Shown: positions 1-8,015, counted from the first letter of the stretch. The stretch: DNA of 10,755 nt from Acidobacteriaceae bacterium (GCA_030838305.1 JAUTWY010000405.1:1-10755); one strand, 5' to 3'. Made by a program: numbers and translations. The notes: generated from the letters alone by a model not told the origin.

Positions 1-43
1 TTCGCCGAAATCAATCGGTTCGGGGCGCAGCATCCAACATTCG

Positions 44-823
44 ATGAGCGGAAACCAAATCCCTGGAACGCCCGCGACGCCCACCAAGGTGGTTCCCTTG
101 CTGCCCGGCTCCCGCTCCGACTCCGCCGGTAAGGCAATCTCCAACGTAATTTTGTTGTCCCTGCCAGATAAAGAATACGACTTGCTCCGTCCCAACCTGG
201 AGCCCTTGGACCTGCCGCAATATAAAATCCTCCACGAGTCCGGCGAGAAGATCGACTTCACCTACTTCCTGAATGACGGCATGGCTTCTCTCGTCGCCCT
301 CAGCCGCGACGGCAGAAGCGTTGAAGTCGGGATTGTTGGCAAAGAGGGGATGGTCGGTATGTCCCTCACCGCGGGCCTGCAGCGAGGAACATTCCGGGCG
401 ATCATGCAGATGACGGGAACTGGAGTGCGGGTCCGCTCCGAGATTTTTTTGGACGTTCTGCTTTCCGCTTCGTCACTGCGCTCTGAGCTTGGCCGCTTCA
501 GCCTGATCCATGGCCTGCAGGTTGCCCAACTTGTCGCTTGCAATCGCCTGCATGAAATTGTCCAGCGCATGGCGCGCTGGCTCCTCATGTGTCAGGACCG
601 CTTCGACGCTCAATCGCTTCCCCTGACGCACGAATTCCTCGCACAGATGCTCGGTACGGGACGCCCGAGCGTCAGCCTGGCCGCAGCATTTCTCGAAAAT
701 GCCGGCGTCATCGAAAACCTGCGCGGTACCGTAAAAATCCTGAACCGCAAGAGTCTCGAAGACACCGCCTGCGAGTGCTACGGAATCATCCAGCTCTTCA
801 ACGGCACCCTCGGCCTCAAATAA
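44..823 (+). CDS. Crp/Fnr-family transcriptional regulator
   Basis: A 259-aa cytoplasmic DNA-binding regulator. Residues about 35-160 form a cyclic-nucleotide-binding-like beta barrel (SLPDKEYDLL start, FLNDGMASLV and EVGIVGKEGMVG strands), followed by the long dimer helix (about 150-190). A winged helix-turn-helix covers about 192-240, with the recognition region around THEFLAQMLGTGRPSVS. The pocket segment GKEGMVGMSLTAG lacks the usual Glu plus Arg-Ser/Thr arrangement that contacts cAMP in E. coli CRP, and there is no N-terminal cysteine cluster as in FNR. The signal is therefore unknown. The ATG at 44 has no clear Shine-Dalgarno sequence and the frame stays open to the window edge, so the N-terminus is uncertain; the first ~30 residues are low-complexity and may be a tail. 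It stands alone, with REP-like DNA after it. The family is sure; the ligand and targets are not. Confidence 0.9.
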   Translation: MSGNQIPGTPATPTKVVPLLPGSRSDSAGKAISNVILLSLPDKEYDLLRPNLEPLDLPQYKILHESGEKIDFTYFLNDGMASLVALSRDGRSVEVGIVGKEGMVGMSLTAGLQRGTFRAIMQMTGTGVRVRSEIFLDVLLSASSLRSELGRFSLIHGLQVAQLVACNRLHEIVQRMARWLLMCQDRFDAQSLPLTHEFLAQMLGTGRPSVSLAAAFLENAGVIENLRGTVKILNRKSLEDTACECYGIIQLFNGTLGLK

Positions 824-845
824 CCCCCTTTCTCCTTTGCGTCTG

Positions 846-932
846 CGGGTTTCAGCCCGAAGCACGTTTTTGGGTGGCGCAGCGCTTTCAGCGCAGCGAT
901 CAATGCCCACACTGACAACAGGGCGTTAGCCC
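846..932. repeat. Cluster of short REP-like palindromes
   Basis: The gap between the Crp-like gene and the DCC gene holds three small inverted repeats: CGGG/CCCG around 846-859, GCGC-TTTCA-GCGC at 882-894, and GGGC-GTTA-GCCC at 921-932. The last, with the A before it (AGGGCGTTAGCCC, 920-932), recurs on the opposite strand at 3669-3681 with one mismatch. None is followed by a T-run, so they look like dispersed intergenic repeats rather than Rho-independent terminators. Confidence 0.5.
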
Positions 933-993
933 CCGAGGTAAATTTCTCAAGAGTGCGAATTGATCATGGCCCTGCTAAAGTTTTCTATGTCGC

Positions 994-1413
994 ATGCCCC
1001 ATCCCATCCTCCTCTACGACGGCGTCTGCGGACTCTGCAACCGCCTCGTCCAATTCATTCTCCGCCATGATTCCAACGCCATTTTCCGTTTCGCCTCGCT
1101 GCAAAGCCCTCTCGCCGCCCGCACCCTCGCCCGGCACAGCGCAAATGCCAGTGACCTCGACACCGTCTACGTCGTCTTGAACTACGAACTCCCGGACGAA
1201 AGCCTCCTCTCCCGCTCTGACGCCATCCTCTTCGCCCTGAGCCAACTCGAAGGCCCGTGGCGCCCAGCCGCATCCCTCCTGCAACTTCTGCCCAAATTTC
1301 TTCGCAACGCGGCCTACAACTCCATAGCCCGCCACCGCTACCGCCTCTTCGGCCGCTCAGAAACATGTATCTTGCCACCTGACGAGGATCAAAACCGCTT
1401 CCTCGACCTTTAG
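994..1413 (+). CDS. DCC-family thiol-disulfide oxidoreductase-like protein (DUF393)
   Basis: A 139-aa protein of the DCC (YuxK/DUF393) family. The signature is at the N-terminus: ILLYDGVCGLCN, with a C12-x-x-C15 thioredoxin-like redox pair directly after the first beta strand. A second family mark is the C-terminal RHRYRLFGRSETC segment (about 113-125), including a third conserved-looking Cys. Length is normal for the family. No signal peptide or membrane segment is seen, so it is probably cytoplasmic. An in-frame TAA at 976-978 and the lack of other start codons fix the start at the ATG at 994, even though no Shine-Dalgarno sequence is visible. Members are thought to be thiol-disulfide oxidoreductases, but their substrates are poorly known. 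It shares strand with acs but is separated by 199 bases with hairpins, so an operon is unlikely. Confidence 0.88.
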   Translation: MPHPILLYDGVCGLCNRLVQFILRHDSNAIFRFASLQSPLAARTLARHSANASDLDTVYVVLNYELPDESLLSRSDAILFALSQLEGPWRPAASLLQLLPKFLRNAAYNSIARHRYRLFGRSETCILPPDEDQNRFLDL

Positions 1414-1450
1414 ATAAACCACACAGTCGCAAAATCGTTGTGGCAAACAC

Positions 1451-1469
1451 ATCGCCGCGAAGCGGCGGT
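1451..1469. repeat. Hairpin with GAA loop downstream of the DCC gene
   Basis: CGCCGC (1453-1458) and GCGGCG (1462-1467) pair perfectly around a GAA loop. The flanking A-T and T-G pairs extend the stem to about 8 bp. The trailing sequence (TTCTAGTAG) is only weakly T-rich. It could help end the DCC transcript or be another REP-like element. Confidence 0.4.
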
Positions 1470-1514
1470 TCTAGTAGTAAAATGTCGCGGTACCAGCAAG
1501 CGCGATTCGTATCA

Positions 1515-1570
1515 GGGCATGCCTTCAGGCGTGCCGCAAATCCGCAGAATGCCCCACGCCTTCAGGCGCC
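1515..1570. repeat. Two direct copies of a GCCTTCAGGCG hairpin element
   Basis: The first copy forms an 8-bp stem (GGCATGCC 1516-1523 with GGCGTGCC 1528-1535, one G-T wobble) around a TTCA loop. The second repeats GCCTTCAGGCG at 1558-1568, with a shorter 4-bp stem. Both copies are followed by CCGCAA, so this is a direct repeat of a hairpin unit with a period of about 37 bases. It lies just upstream of acs. It resembles REP-like intergenic palindromes; a role in mRNA stability is possible but not shown. Confidence 0.55.
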
Positions 1571-1612
1571 GCAAGCATTTTGTCAACGACGAACGACGAG
1601 GTTTCTTTTCCC

Positions 1613-3589
<1,977 letters not shown>

Positions 3590-3631
3590 CGGAGGCAGGG
3601 AGCCGACACTCAGATTATTGGGAGGGTTTAC

Positions 3632-3681
3632 GCGCCGCTGAAGCGCCGCTTTCCACATCACTCGACTCGGGCGAACGCCCT
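3632..3681. repeat. REP-like palindromes downstream of acs
   Basis: A direct repeat GCGCCGCT (3632-3639 and 3643-3650) separated by GAA can fold as CGC-TGAA-GCG. It is followed by GGGC-GAAC-GCCC (3669-3680). On the - strand 3669-3681 reads AGGGCGTTCGCCC, which matches 12 of 13 bases of the + strand element at 920-932. No T-run follows. Confidence 0.5.
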
Positions 3682-3700
3682 AACCTGAATCCCGTTGCAC

Positions 3701-3754
3701 AAAATATTAAAAAACAGCGTACGGCCTTGACTCAGTGCGCTCGCGTACTATCAT
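3701..3754 (+). promoter_or_regulatory. Sigma70-type promoter with UP-like A/T tract for the 79-aa gene
   Basis: A -35 box TTGACT (3727-3732) and a -10 box TATCAT (3749-3754) lie 16 bases apart. A 14-base pure A/T tract (3701-3714) sits where an UP element would touch the RNA polymerase alpha subunit (about -47 to -60). The predicted start near 3761 gives a leader of about 65 bases. This is the best promoter in the window and predicts strong constitutive expression; that is inferred from sequence only. Confidence 0.65.
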
Positions 3755-3825
3755 CAAAGAAATGCTCCTCCCTAGGGCAGGGGACAATCCAACCAACAAT
3801 CTGTAACTGAAATGAGGAAGTCCCC

Positions 3826-4065
3826 ATGAAATTGAATGACAGCATTTCAACCTACGATGTTGCCGAGGCTTTACAGGGCGAGACCGGCAAATTTGAAGTA
3901 ACCAGCCCCAACGGAGAACGCTATTTCGTTACGACCCAGCCCGGACACTCAATCATCAGTTTGGAGTGGGCCGGTTCTGAGCCGAACCTGCAACCCTTCC
4001 TCGTGCGCAAAGTAGCACAACCCATCGCGACGGAGGGTCGCTCCAAGAGATCCGCGGCTGCCTAG
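3826..4065 (+). CDS. Small orphan protein, 79 aa, unknown function
   Basis: I do not recognise this protein. It starts MKLNDSISTYDVAEALQ, then has an alternating-hydrophobic, beta-prone middle (KFEVTSPNGERYFVTT, about 22-37, and HSIISLEWAG, 41-50), and ends in a basic Ala/Ser/Arg-rich tail (RSKRSAAA). There is no signal peptide, membrane helix or cysteine, so it should be a small soluble protein. The start is well supported by GAGGAAG about 6 bases before the ATG. It is a single-gene unit, with a strong promoter and A/T tract upstream and a clean Rho-independent terminator 24 bases after the stop. That expression layout is more elaborate than for its neighbours and argues for a real, abundant product. 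It could be a nucleic-acid-associated or stress protein, but nothing proves that. Confidence 0.8.
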   Translation: MKLNDSISTYDVAEALQGETGKFEVTSPNGERYFVTTQPGHSIISLEWAGSEPNLQPFLVRKVAQPIATEGRSKRSAAA

Positions 4066-4089
4066 CATTGTTTGACAGCCCAAGAAACA

Positions 4090-4123
4090 AGCCCGGCCCC
4101 GATCAGGCCGGGCTCTGATTTTT
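4090..4123 (+). terminator. Rho-independent terminator of the 79-aa gene
   Basis: A perfect 9-bp G+C-rich stem (AGCCCGGCC 4090-4098 with GGCCGGGCT 4106-4114) and a 7-base loop are followed by CTGA and five T residues (4119-4123). Confidence 0.88.
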
Positions 4124-4129
4124 CAGCGT

Positions 4130-4163
4130 AAAAGCCCACTCTCCGCAATTCCGCGAGAGCGGG
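4130..4163 (-). terminator. Rho-independent terminator of the kelch-protein gene
   Basis: Read on the - strand, CCCGCTCTC pairs with GAGAGTGGG (one G-T wobble, 9-bp stem, 11-base loop) and is followed by CTTTT. It lies about 50 bases past the stop codon of the kelch gene. The A/C mismatch that the + strand would have becomes a G-U pair only on the - strand, which supports this orientation. Confidence 0.68.
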
Positions 4164-4212
4164 CATGCTCAAGTCGTTAGCGCGCGACTGGCAACCTGCC
4201 GGACGCTCTACT

Positions 4213-5847
4213 TTACTTCACCACAACGAGCTTTGGAGCCGATGCAATCCCGTTCGCCACCACTTCAATCTGGCTGGCGCCCGGTTCCTGTCCGAAGGGA
4301 ACATCGAAATTCGTCGTCACGCTCGCCTTCGATGCCACCGCCATGCTGCTATGGTCGTGCGTTCGGCTGTAGAACACATGACGCGTTGCCAGATTCGTGA
4401 TGCGCACCAGGGGATAGTTGGTCGCACCCTGCACATCGTCTCCGTAAGCAGCTGCCTGTGACATCCCATTGAACCGGATGCCGAAAATTGTGTACGAGCT
4501 GCCCCGCTTCACCGATCGCGGAGAAGACGTAATCACCGGCGCCCACTCGGGCTGCGGCAGACCGCTTGGAGTGTAAAGTTCAATGTCGTTCGAGAAATCA
4601 GTCAACAGAATCTGTCCGCTCGGCAGCGCCAGCATGTTTCCATAGTAAGAGCCATCCTTGTGCGCGTTCGGAGTGGCCGGAACCTGCGTCAGGCTATTAC
4701 CGTCCCACTCAAAGAAGAACGAAGGTTTATTTCCGAAACCCGAGCTCGCCATCATCAGCACTTTGCCATCGGTTTCCAGGGCTGCTGGGCCATCGGCAAT
4801 GTCCACCCCAATGGGAAAGCTGGGGCCGGCGGTCCACGCTCCGGTCGAGGAATTGTAGACTGCAGTATTTCCGGAAGCGTAGGTCGTTGGATGTCCCGGC
4901 AGCCGGCAAGTGTCCGCGCCCGCATAGAAAACGGTACCGTCAGGTCGCAGCACTCCGGGTCCAACCTCGAAAGTCGCAAAGTTTTCTCCGCCGCAAGCCG
5001 CCGCGGAATCCCAGAGTTGCACCTGCGTGCTCCCCGCGCTCGACCATGTACCCGTCGCGGGGTCGTAGATTTCCGAGTTTGTTCCCGTCGGATCGTAAGC
5101 AATATTCACCGGAACATAGGCATCAACTGTCAGCACGTTGCCGTTTGGCAGCAGCGTCCATCCTTCTTCATCGTTGATGTCAAACTTGCCTGTGCCGGTG
5201 GGGGTCCAGGTCAACGTGCTGGCATCCAGTAAAGCTTGTTCCGTCGTGCAACAATTAGCCTGCATGTAAGTACCGTTGGCCAGGATCGTGCTCTGGGCGT
5301 CGCCGATGGTTTGCGGAAATGGTCCGAAGCCGGTGAAAAATGAAGGAGCCGACACGGACGTCCACTGATTGGCGATCGGGTCGTAAATCGCTCCTAGGTT
5401 CGTCCAGTCCGGGACGAAGAAATTGTATTCGCCGCCCATAATGATGACCCGTCCATCAGGCAATACGGCCGAGGAATGATAGAGCGGACTATAGTCGGCT
5501 GGCAGGGATGCGATCTGCGACCATGTTCCGTTTACGTAGCTGCCGCTGTTGTCGGGTGTCAACTTCCACCAATTCTGGCAGCCCCCTTCTTGCACGATCA
5601 CTGTTCCATCCGTCAGCAGCAGCGGGTTGGCCGCTCCCGCGCACTTGATGGTATTCAGAAACTTGGGCTGATTATTCAAAGGTGTCCATGGCGAGATCGC
5701 GTTCGCCGCGGCCGGCTGCGCTTGTGCGCGAGCGGCATTTCGGTCAGGGATGGGTTTAAGACGCTGAGCGGCGGCAAAACGGGGCCACGCCAGCAAGACG
5801 ATACCTGCGATTCCGAGCATGCGCAGAACGTTCATCTTCGTTGTCAT
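4213..5847 (-). CDS. Exported kelch-repeat (galactose-oxidase-like fold) protein
   Basis: A 544-aa protein with a Sec signal peptide (MTTKMNVLRM, hydrophobic LGIAGIVLLAW, cleavage likely after RFAAA at 27). A beta-propeller follows, built of kelch-type blades: repeated LPDGRV/LPNGNV/RPDGTV/ETDGKV/LPSGQI turns near 80, 130, 234, 302, 360 and 410, with YDP..xxW strands between. The C-terminus (about 437-544, APVITSSPRSVKRGSSYTI onward) is an Ig-like E-set/DUF1929-type domain, as in galactose and glyoxal oxidases. At the places where galactose oxidase has its copper histidines (H496 and H581), my hand alignment gives Gly403 and Gln473, so copper oxidase activity is doubtful. The ATG at 5847 is chosen because AAGGAGA sits 4 bases upstream (5852-5858) and the signal peptide begins there; a longer frame from 5913 lacks both. 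Expected location is the periplasm or outside the cell; binding or scaffold roles are possible. Confidence 0.87.
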   Translation of the reverse strand: MTTKMNVLRMLGIAGIVLLAWPRFAAAQRLKPIPDRNAARAQAQPAAANAISPWTPLNNQPKFLNTIKCAGAANPLLLTDGTVIVQEGGCQNWWKLTPDNSGSYVNGTWSQIASLPADYSPLYHSSAVLPDGRVIIMGGEYNFFVPDWTNLGAIYDPIANQWTSVSAPSFFTGFGPFPQTIGDAQSTILANGTYMQANCCTTEQALLDASTLTWTPTGTGKFDINDEEGWTLLPNGNVLTVDAYVPVNIAYDPTGTNSEIYDPATGTWSSAGSTQVQLWDSAAACGGENFATFEVGPGVLRPDGTVFYAGADTCRLPGHPTTYASGNTAVYNSSTGAWTAGPSFPIGVDIADGPAALETDGKVLMMASSGFGNKPSFFFEWDGNSLTQVPATPNAHKDGSYYGNMLALPSGQILLTDFSNDIELYTPSGLPQPEWAPVITSSPRSVKRGSSYTIFGIRFNGMSQAAAYGDDVQGATNYPLVRITNLATRHVFYSRTHDHSSMAVASKASVTTNFDVPFGQEPGASQIEVVANGIASAPKLVVVK

Positions 5848-6270
5848 TTTGTCTCCTTGGGACGAACTGTCCTCTGCATAGACGCGCCGGATGGCTTTCC
5901 GTAACACTCCCACGTCTACTTACGCAGTCAAACGATTCTGTCTGGAACGACAAGGTAGGCATGCATCCGATGAAAGCATCAGATCCTCGACTTCCCGCTT
6001 CAGACGCGGGGAGCATTCTATGTCGCTTTGTGAATCAACGCAATCTGATTCAGACTCGGGACTGGCTCAGGTCGGCAGATGCCCATGCGGGAGAGCCAAT
6101 ATGGCCGTGTGGGGACAGCCGCCCAGGCCTGCCCTGAGCCAAGCCGAAGGGGCTGTCCAGTCGAGCGAAGATCGACAGCCGCTTTGTCCCGGGCGGCAAA
6201 CTTAGCTACCTGCCCGACATGCGTTGAGGTTCGAAGCGAACCGGGGCGTCGGATTTCATTTGCGGTGAGT
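5848..6270. other. 423-base gene-free gap between kelch and phosphatase genes
   Basis: No convincing gene. Next to the kelch gene it holds that gene's ribosome binding site and, on the - strand, a TTGACT -35-like box (5926-5931) with a poor TGTTAC -10 (5901-5906) at a 19-base spacing, so only a tentative promoter. The stretch 5950-6100 shows nothing I can name. From 6112 to 6197 it holds a hairpin nest (separate entry). Open frames here, including one from 6079, read through the repeat and are not protein-like. Confidence 0.6.
6112..6197. repeat. Nested, mutually exclusive inverted repeats
   Basis: GGACAGCC (6113-6120) can pair with GGCTGTCC (6151-6158). The same middle copy can instead pair with GACAGCC (6174-6180) on its other side. 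A wider fold joins GGGACA (6112-6117) to TGTCCC (6185-6190) and GCCGCCC (6118-6124) to GGGCGGC (6191-6197). Inside lies CCCTGAGCCAAGCCGAAGGG (6132-6151), a near-palindromic unit that I recognise as a type of widespread intergenic repeat in environmental genomes. No T-run follows. Confidence 0.65.
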
Positions 6271-6909
6271 TTATTTGGCGGCTTGCTTGTGATGCGTTCT
6301 CTCTTCGGCGAAGATCGGATTCTGCTTCAAATGCTCCGGAAAATGCCTCTCGTAGCCGGCCAGGCTGGGGCAGATGAAGTGGTGCGTCTTCGTGAAGCCG
6401 AACGACCGCATCTCGTTCATGGCTTCCTCGGCGGTCCAGCCTTCCTCTGCCATTCGGTAGGCCGCTACCATCATCCCCGTGCGGTCGTCTCCCAGGCGGC
6501 AATGCACAAAAACCTTCTTCCCCCTGTTCTCGTGCACCACCTTCAGGAATTTGGCAAATACCTCATCCTTCGGCCATGGACAGTGCCAGGGAATGGCGAC
6601 ATACTTCATTCCCAGAGCTTCCACTGCACGTTTTTCGTGTTTGTTGTTGGCACGCGTATCGATGACAACGCTCACTCCCACCTTTTTTAGCGCTTTAAGA
6701 CCGTCACCGCTAAGCAGGCCTCCGCGATAAAGCGTAGGGGTGACCTCGCCGAAATTCGGTACGCCTTGTCCACTCAACTTGCGTCCGATCGCGCGCGCAT
6801 GCGGGGACTGCGTTTCCTGTTTAGTCTGGGGCGCAGCGTCAATCCGAACAATCCCGGCAAACAATAAGATCAAGAAAACAGGAATGCTCATCCGAAACCA
6901 AGGGGTCAT
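6271..6909 (-). CDS. Exported tyrosine/dual-specificity-type phosphatase
   Basis: A 212-aa protein of the cysteine-dependent phosphatase superfamily. The signature HCRLGDDRTG (136-145) gives the nucleophile Cys137 and phosphate-binding Arg143 of the CX5R loop, followed by the usual helix MMVAAYRM. Upstream, TLYRGGLLSGDGLKALKKVGVSVVIDTR (59-86) is the typical start of atypical DSP/PTP domains, and the segment IPWHCPWPKDE (106-116) may hold the general acid (Asp115). The N-terminus has a hydrophobic stretch (about 7-26, ending DAA), suggesting Sec export or a membrane anchor. Substrates could be phosphotyrosine proteins, phosphoinositides or inositol phosphates; the sequence does not decide. 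There is no Shine-Dalgarno before the ATG at 6909; a TATGAT box lies only 13 bases upstream, so the mRNA may be almost leaderless. Met7 (6891) is an alternative start. It lies 61 bases after a small gene on the same strand. Confidence 0.88.
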   Translation of the reverse strand: MTPWFRMSIPVFLILLFAGIVRIDAAPQTKQETQSPHARAIGRKLSGQGVPNFGEVTPTLYRGGLLSGDGLKALKKVGVSVVIDTRANNKHEKRAVEALGMKYVAIPWHCPWPKDEVFAKFLKVVHENRGKKVFVHCRLGDDRTGMMVAAYRMAEEGWTAEEAMNEMRSFGFTKTHHFICPSLAGYERHFPEHLKQNPIFAEERTHHKQAAK

Positions 6910-6922
6910 AGGCCGTAGCTAC

Positions 6923-6928
6923 ATCATA
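6923..6928 (-). promoter_or_regulatory. Possible -10 box very close to the phosphatase start
   Basis: On the - strand TATGAT (6928 down to 6923) lies 13 bases before the ATG at 6909. A start 6-7 bases further on would leave a leader of about 7 bases, consistent with the missing ribosome binding site. No good -35 box is seen at the right distance, so confidence is low. Confidence 0.3.
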
Positions 6929-6970
6929 GCTGGTTCGTCCCAATGAAATGGAACTTGAGATATCAGATGG

Positions 6971-7138
6971 TCAACGGGGCGTCGAGCCAGCAGAACGATG
7001 CGCTTGTCTCAGAGCATCCTCTTTTTCTTCCAGCAACCGGTCTATTTCCTCCACTAGGGCGTGAAGTTTTTCGGGGTCCTGTTCTACGGCTGCCTGGGCA
7101 CAGAGTTCCATCCAGCGTTCTTTCTTTTCGTCTTGCAT
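6971..7138 (-). CDS. Small helical charged protein, 55 aa (W...DPEKL..LVEEI family)
   Basis: A 55-aa, strongly charged protein predicted to be two amphipathic helices: MQDEKKERWMELCAQAAVEQ, a turn at DPEK (21-24), then LHALVEEIDRLLEEKEDAL (25-43) with heptad-like Leu/Val/Ile spacing that could form a coiled coil. I associate this pattern with small hypothetical proteins common in Acidobacteriota; no function is known to me. The ATG at 7138 is preceded by GGAGG with an 8-base spacing. An earlier in-frame TTG (7153) overlaps that site and is less likely. It is a divergent paralogue of the 53-aa gene on the + strand at 7435-7596. It lies 61 bases upstream of the phosphatase gene on the same strand and could be co-transcribed with it. 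Confidence 0.8.
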   Translation of the reverse strand: MQDEKKERWMELCAQAAVEQDPEKLHALVEEIDRLLEEKEDALRQAHRSAGSTPR

Positions 7139-7213
7139 TCTTGCAGCCTCCAAACTTTCAAGAGGTTTTCCAGATGTAAGGATCGGGATACTAGTACGAG
7201 AATAGGTTGTCTT

Positions 7214-7414
7214 TCAAGACCTACCTTTGTTCAGTACCGAACAAACGTGAGCGACTCCTTGCAGGCTGCAGGTAACCTTCCGTGCTTCAGCGCGGCGTAG
7301 AGCCTCGAAAATCAGCATCCCATCGGCGGACCCGCGCGGAGAGCCGTACGCCATCAGGCAAAGTGATTCCTTTTGCTCAGATTCGCTTGCAGCCTTAGAG
7401 CTAGACTGAGTCAT
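7214..7414 (-). CDS. Doubtful small ORF, 66 aa
   Basis: An open frame MTQSSSKAASESEQKESLCL... with a more protein-like C-terminal half (MLIFEALRRAEARKVTCSLQ, about 33-52). No homology is recognised, and no Shine-Dalgarno sequence precedes the ATG at 7414. A second Met at residue 21 (7354) has AAGGA but 13 bases away. It lies on the same strand as, and upstream of, the 55-aa gene, and its start is only 20 bases from the divergent start at 7435, leaving little room for two promoters. It may be a real short gene of a small-protein operon or chance. Confidence 0.33.
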   Translation of the reverse strand: MTQSSSKAASESEQKESLCLMAYGSPRGSADGMLIFEALRRAEARKVTCSLQGVAHVCSVLNKGRS

Positions 7415-7434
7415 CAGAAACGGAGGCCCCGCTT

Positions 7435-7596
7435 ATGGCCCCCAACATTACAGACCCAAAGTGGTATTCCATTGCAGAACAAGCCAGTACGGAAATGGAT
7501 TCGGCGAAATTAACTATCCTTGTTGAACAGCTTTGCACCGCATTGGATGAATGCAGAAAACCACCTGCATTGCAGCCCTCAAACCTCAGTTGCTAA
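7435..7596 (+). CDS. Small helical protein, 53 aa, paralogue of the 55-aa protein
   Basis: A 53-aa protein, MAPNITDPKWYSIAEQASTE followed by MDSAKLTILVEQLCTALDEC and a short polar/proline tail. The start is well marked: GGAGG (7422-7426) with an 8-base spacing to the ATG. It aligns without gaps to the 55-aa protein at 6971-7138, shifted by one residue. Shared residues (this protein's numbering) are W10, Q16, A17, E20, D22, K25, L26, L29, V30, E31, L37 and E39. The predicted fold is the same two-helix hairpin, with the turn at MDSAK. Function is unknown; the two could form homo- or heterodimers. A 195-base gap separates it from the zinc-ribbon gene downstream on the same strand, so co-transcription is possible. 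Confidence 0.78.
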   Translation: MAPNITDPKWYSIAEQASTEMDSAKLTILVEQLCTALDECRKPPALQPSNLSC

Positions 7597-7791
7597 CGGT
7601 ATGCTCGAGGCTTTGTGAGTGCTTGAGCAAGTGGCTGCCAGGGAAAAACCTGCGGCCTGAAGATATCGCACCCGGTGGGTGGGACCACCGCCAATACTCC
7701 GTCCCGTACGATATCGAACATTCAACAAACAATGGAAACCTCTATAGTTTTCATGCCGACGCCGCACCCCCGCCGGTTAAGCGTCGCTAAC

Positions 7792-7995
7792 ATGGCCGAG
7801 AAAAAACTTCGTTGTCCTTATTGTGTGGTCGGCGGGCAGTTCCGCCCCATGAACACGGTGGCCGATGATCGCTGGATCTGCCAAAACTGCGGACACATCA
7901 TTTTTACGAACGATACTGGATTTCGCTGTCCCTGCTCGAAGTGCCTGAAGATTGTTACGTCCTTGAAAACTAGCCGCCGCCCGCGGCGTCGCTAA
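7792..7995 (+). CDS. Small zinc-ribbon protein, 67 aa
   Basis: A 67-aa cytoplasmic protein with seven cysteines in zinc-knuckle spacing: C8-P-Y-C11, C30-Q-N-C33-G-H35, and C46-P-C48-S-K-C51. It ends in a basic tail (KTSRRPRRR) that could bind nucleic acid. The first two pairs form one zinc ribbon; His35 and the last three Cys could make a second site. Proteins beginning MAEKK with a CPYC motif are, in my experience, common small hypotheticals in Acidobacteriota; their role is unknown. The ATG at 7792 was chosen because the recognisable domain starts there. The frame is open back to 7675 (ATGs at 7732 and 7753 also possible), and no start has a clear Shine-Dalgarno sequence. It converges on the receiver-domain gene with 20 bases between stop codons. 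Confidence 0.75.
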   Translation: MAEKKLRCPYCVVGGQFRPMNTVADDRWICQNCGHIIFTNDTGFRCPCSKCLKIVTSLKTSRRPRRR

Positions 7996-8004
7996 CTGAT
8001 CAAA

Positions 8005-8014
8005 CTGAATTCAG
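8005..8014. repeat. 10-bp perfect palindrome between convergent genes
   Basis: CTGAATTCAG is self-complementary and lies in the 20-base gap between the two convergent stop codons. It has no G+C-rich stem or T-run and cannot be called a terminator; it may be chance. Confidence 0.25.
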
Positions 8015-8015
8015 C

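Noticed and set aside
1580..1612. TTG start adding 11 residues to acs
   Set aside because: No Shine-Dalgarno sequence; the ATG at 1613 has one and gives the usual N-terminus.
4566..5177. + strand frame of 203 aa inside the kelch gene
   Set aside because: Arg/Ser/Pro-rich shadow of the kelch gene, with no domain.
6079..6690. + strand frame of 203 aa across the hairpin nest and phosphatase
   Set aside because: Its N-terminal ACPEPSRRG-type peptide is a known artefact of translating this kind of intergenic repeat, and the rest is antisense to a clear phosphatase.
7551..7790. 79-aa + strand frame between the 53-aa and zinc-ribbon genes
   Set aside because: It starts inside the 53-aa gene in another frame, lacks a ribosome binding site, and has no recognisable pattern.
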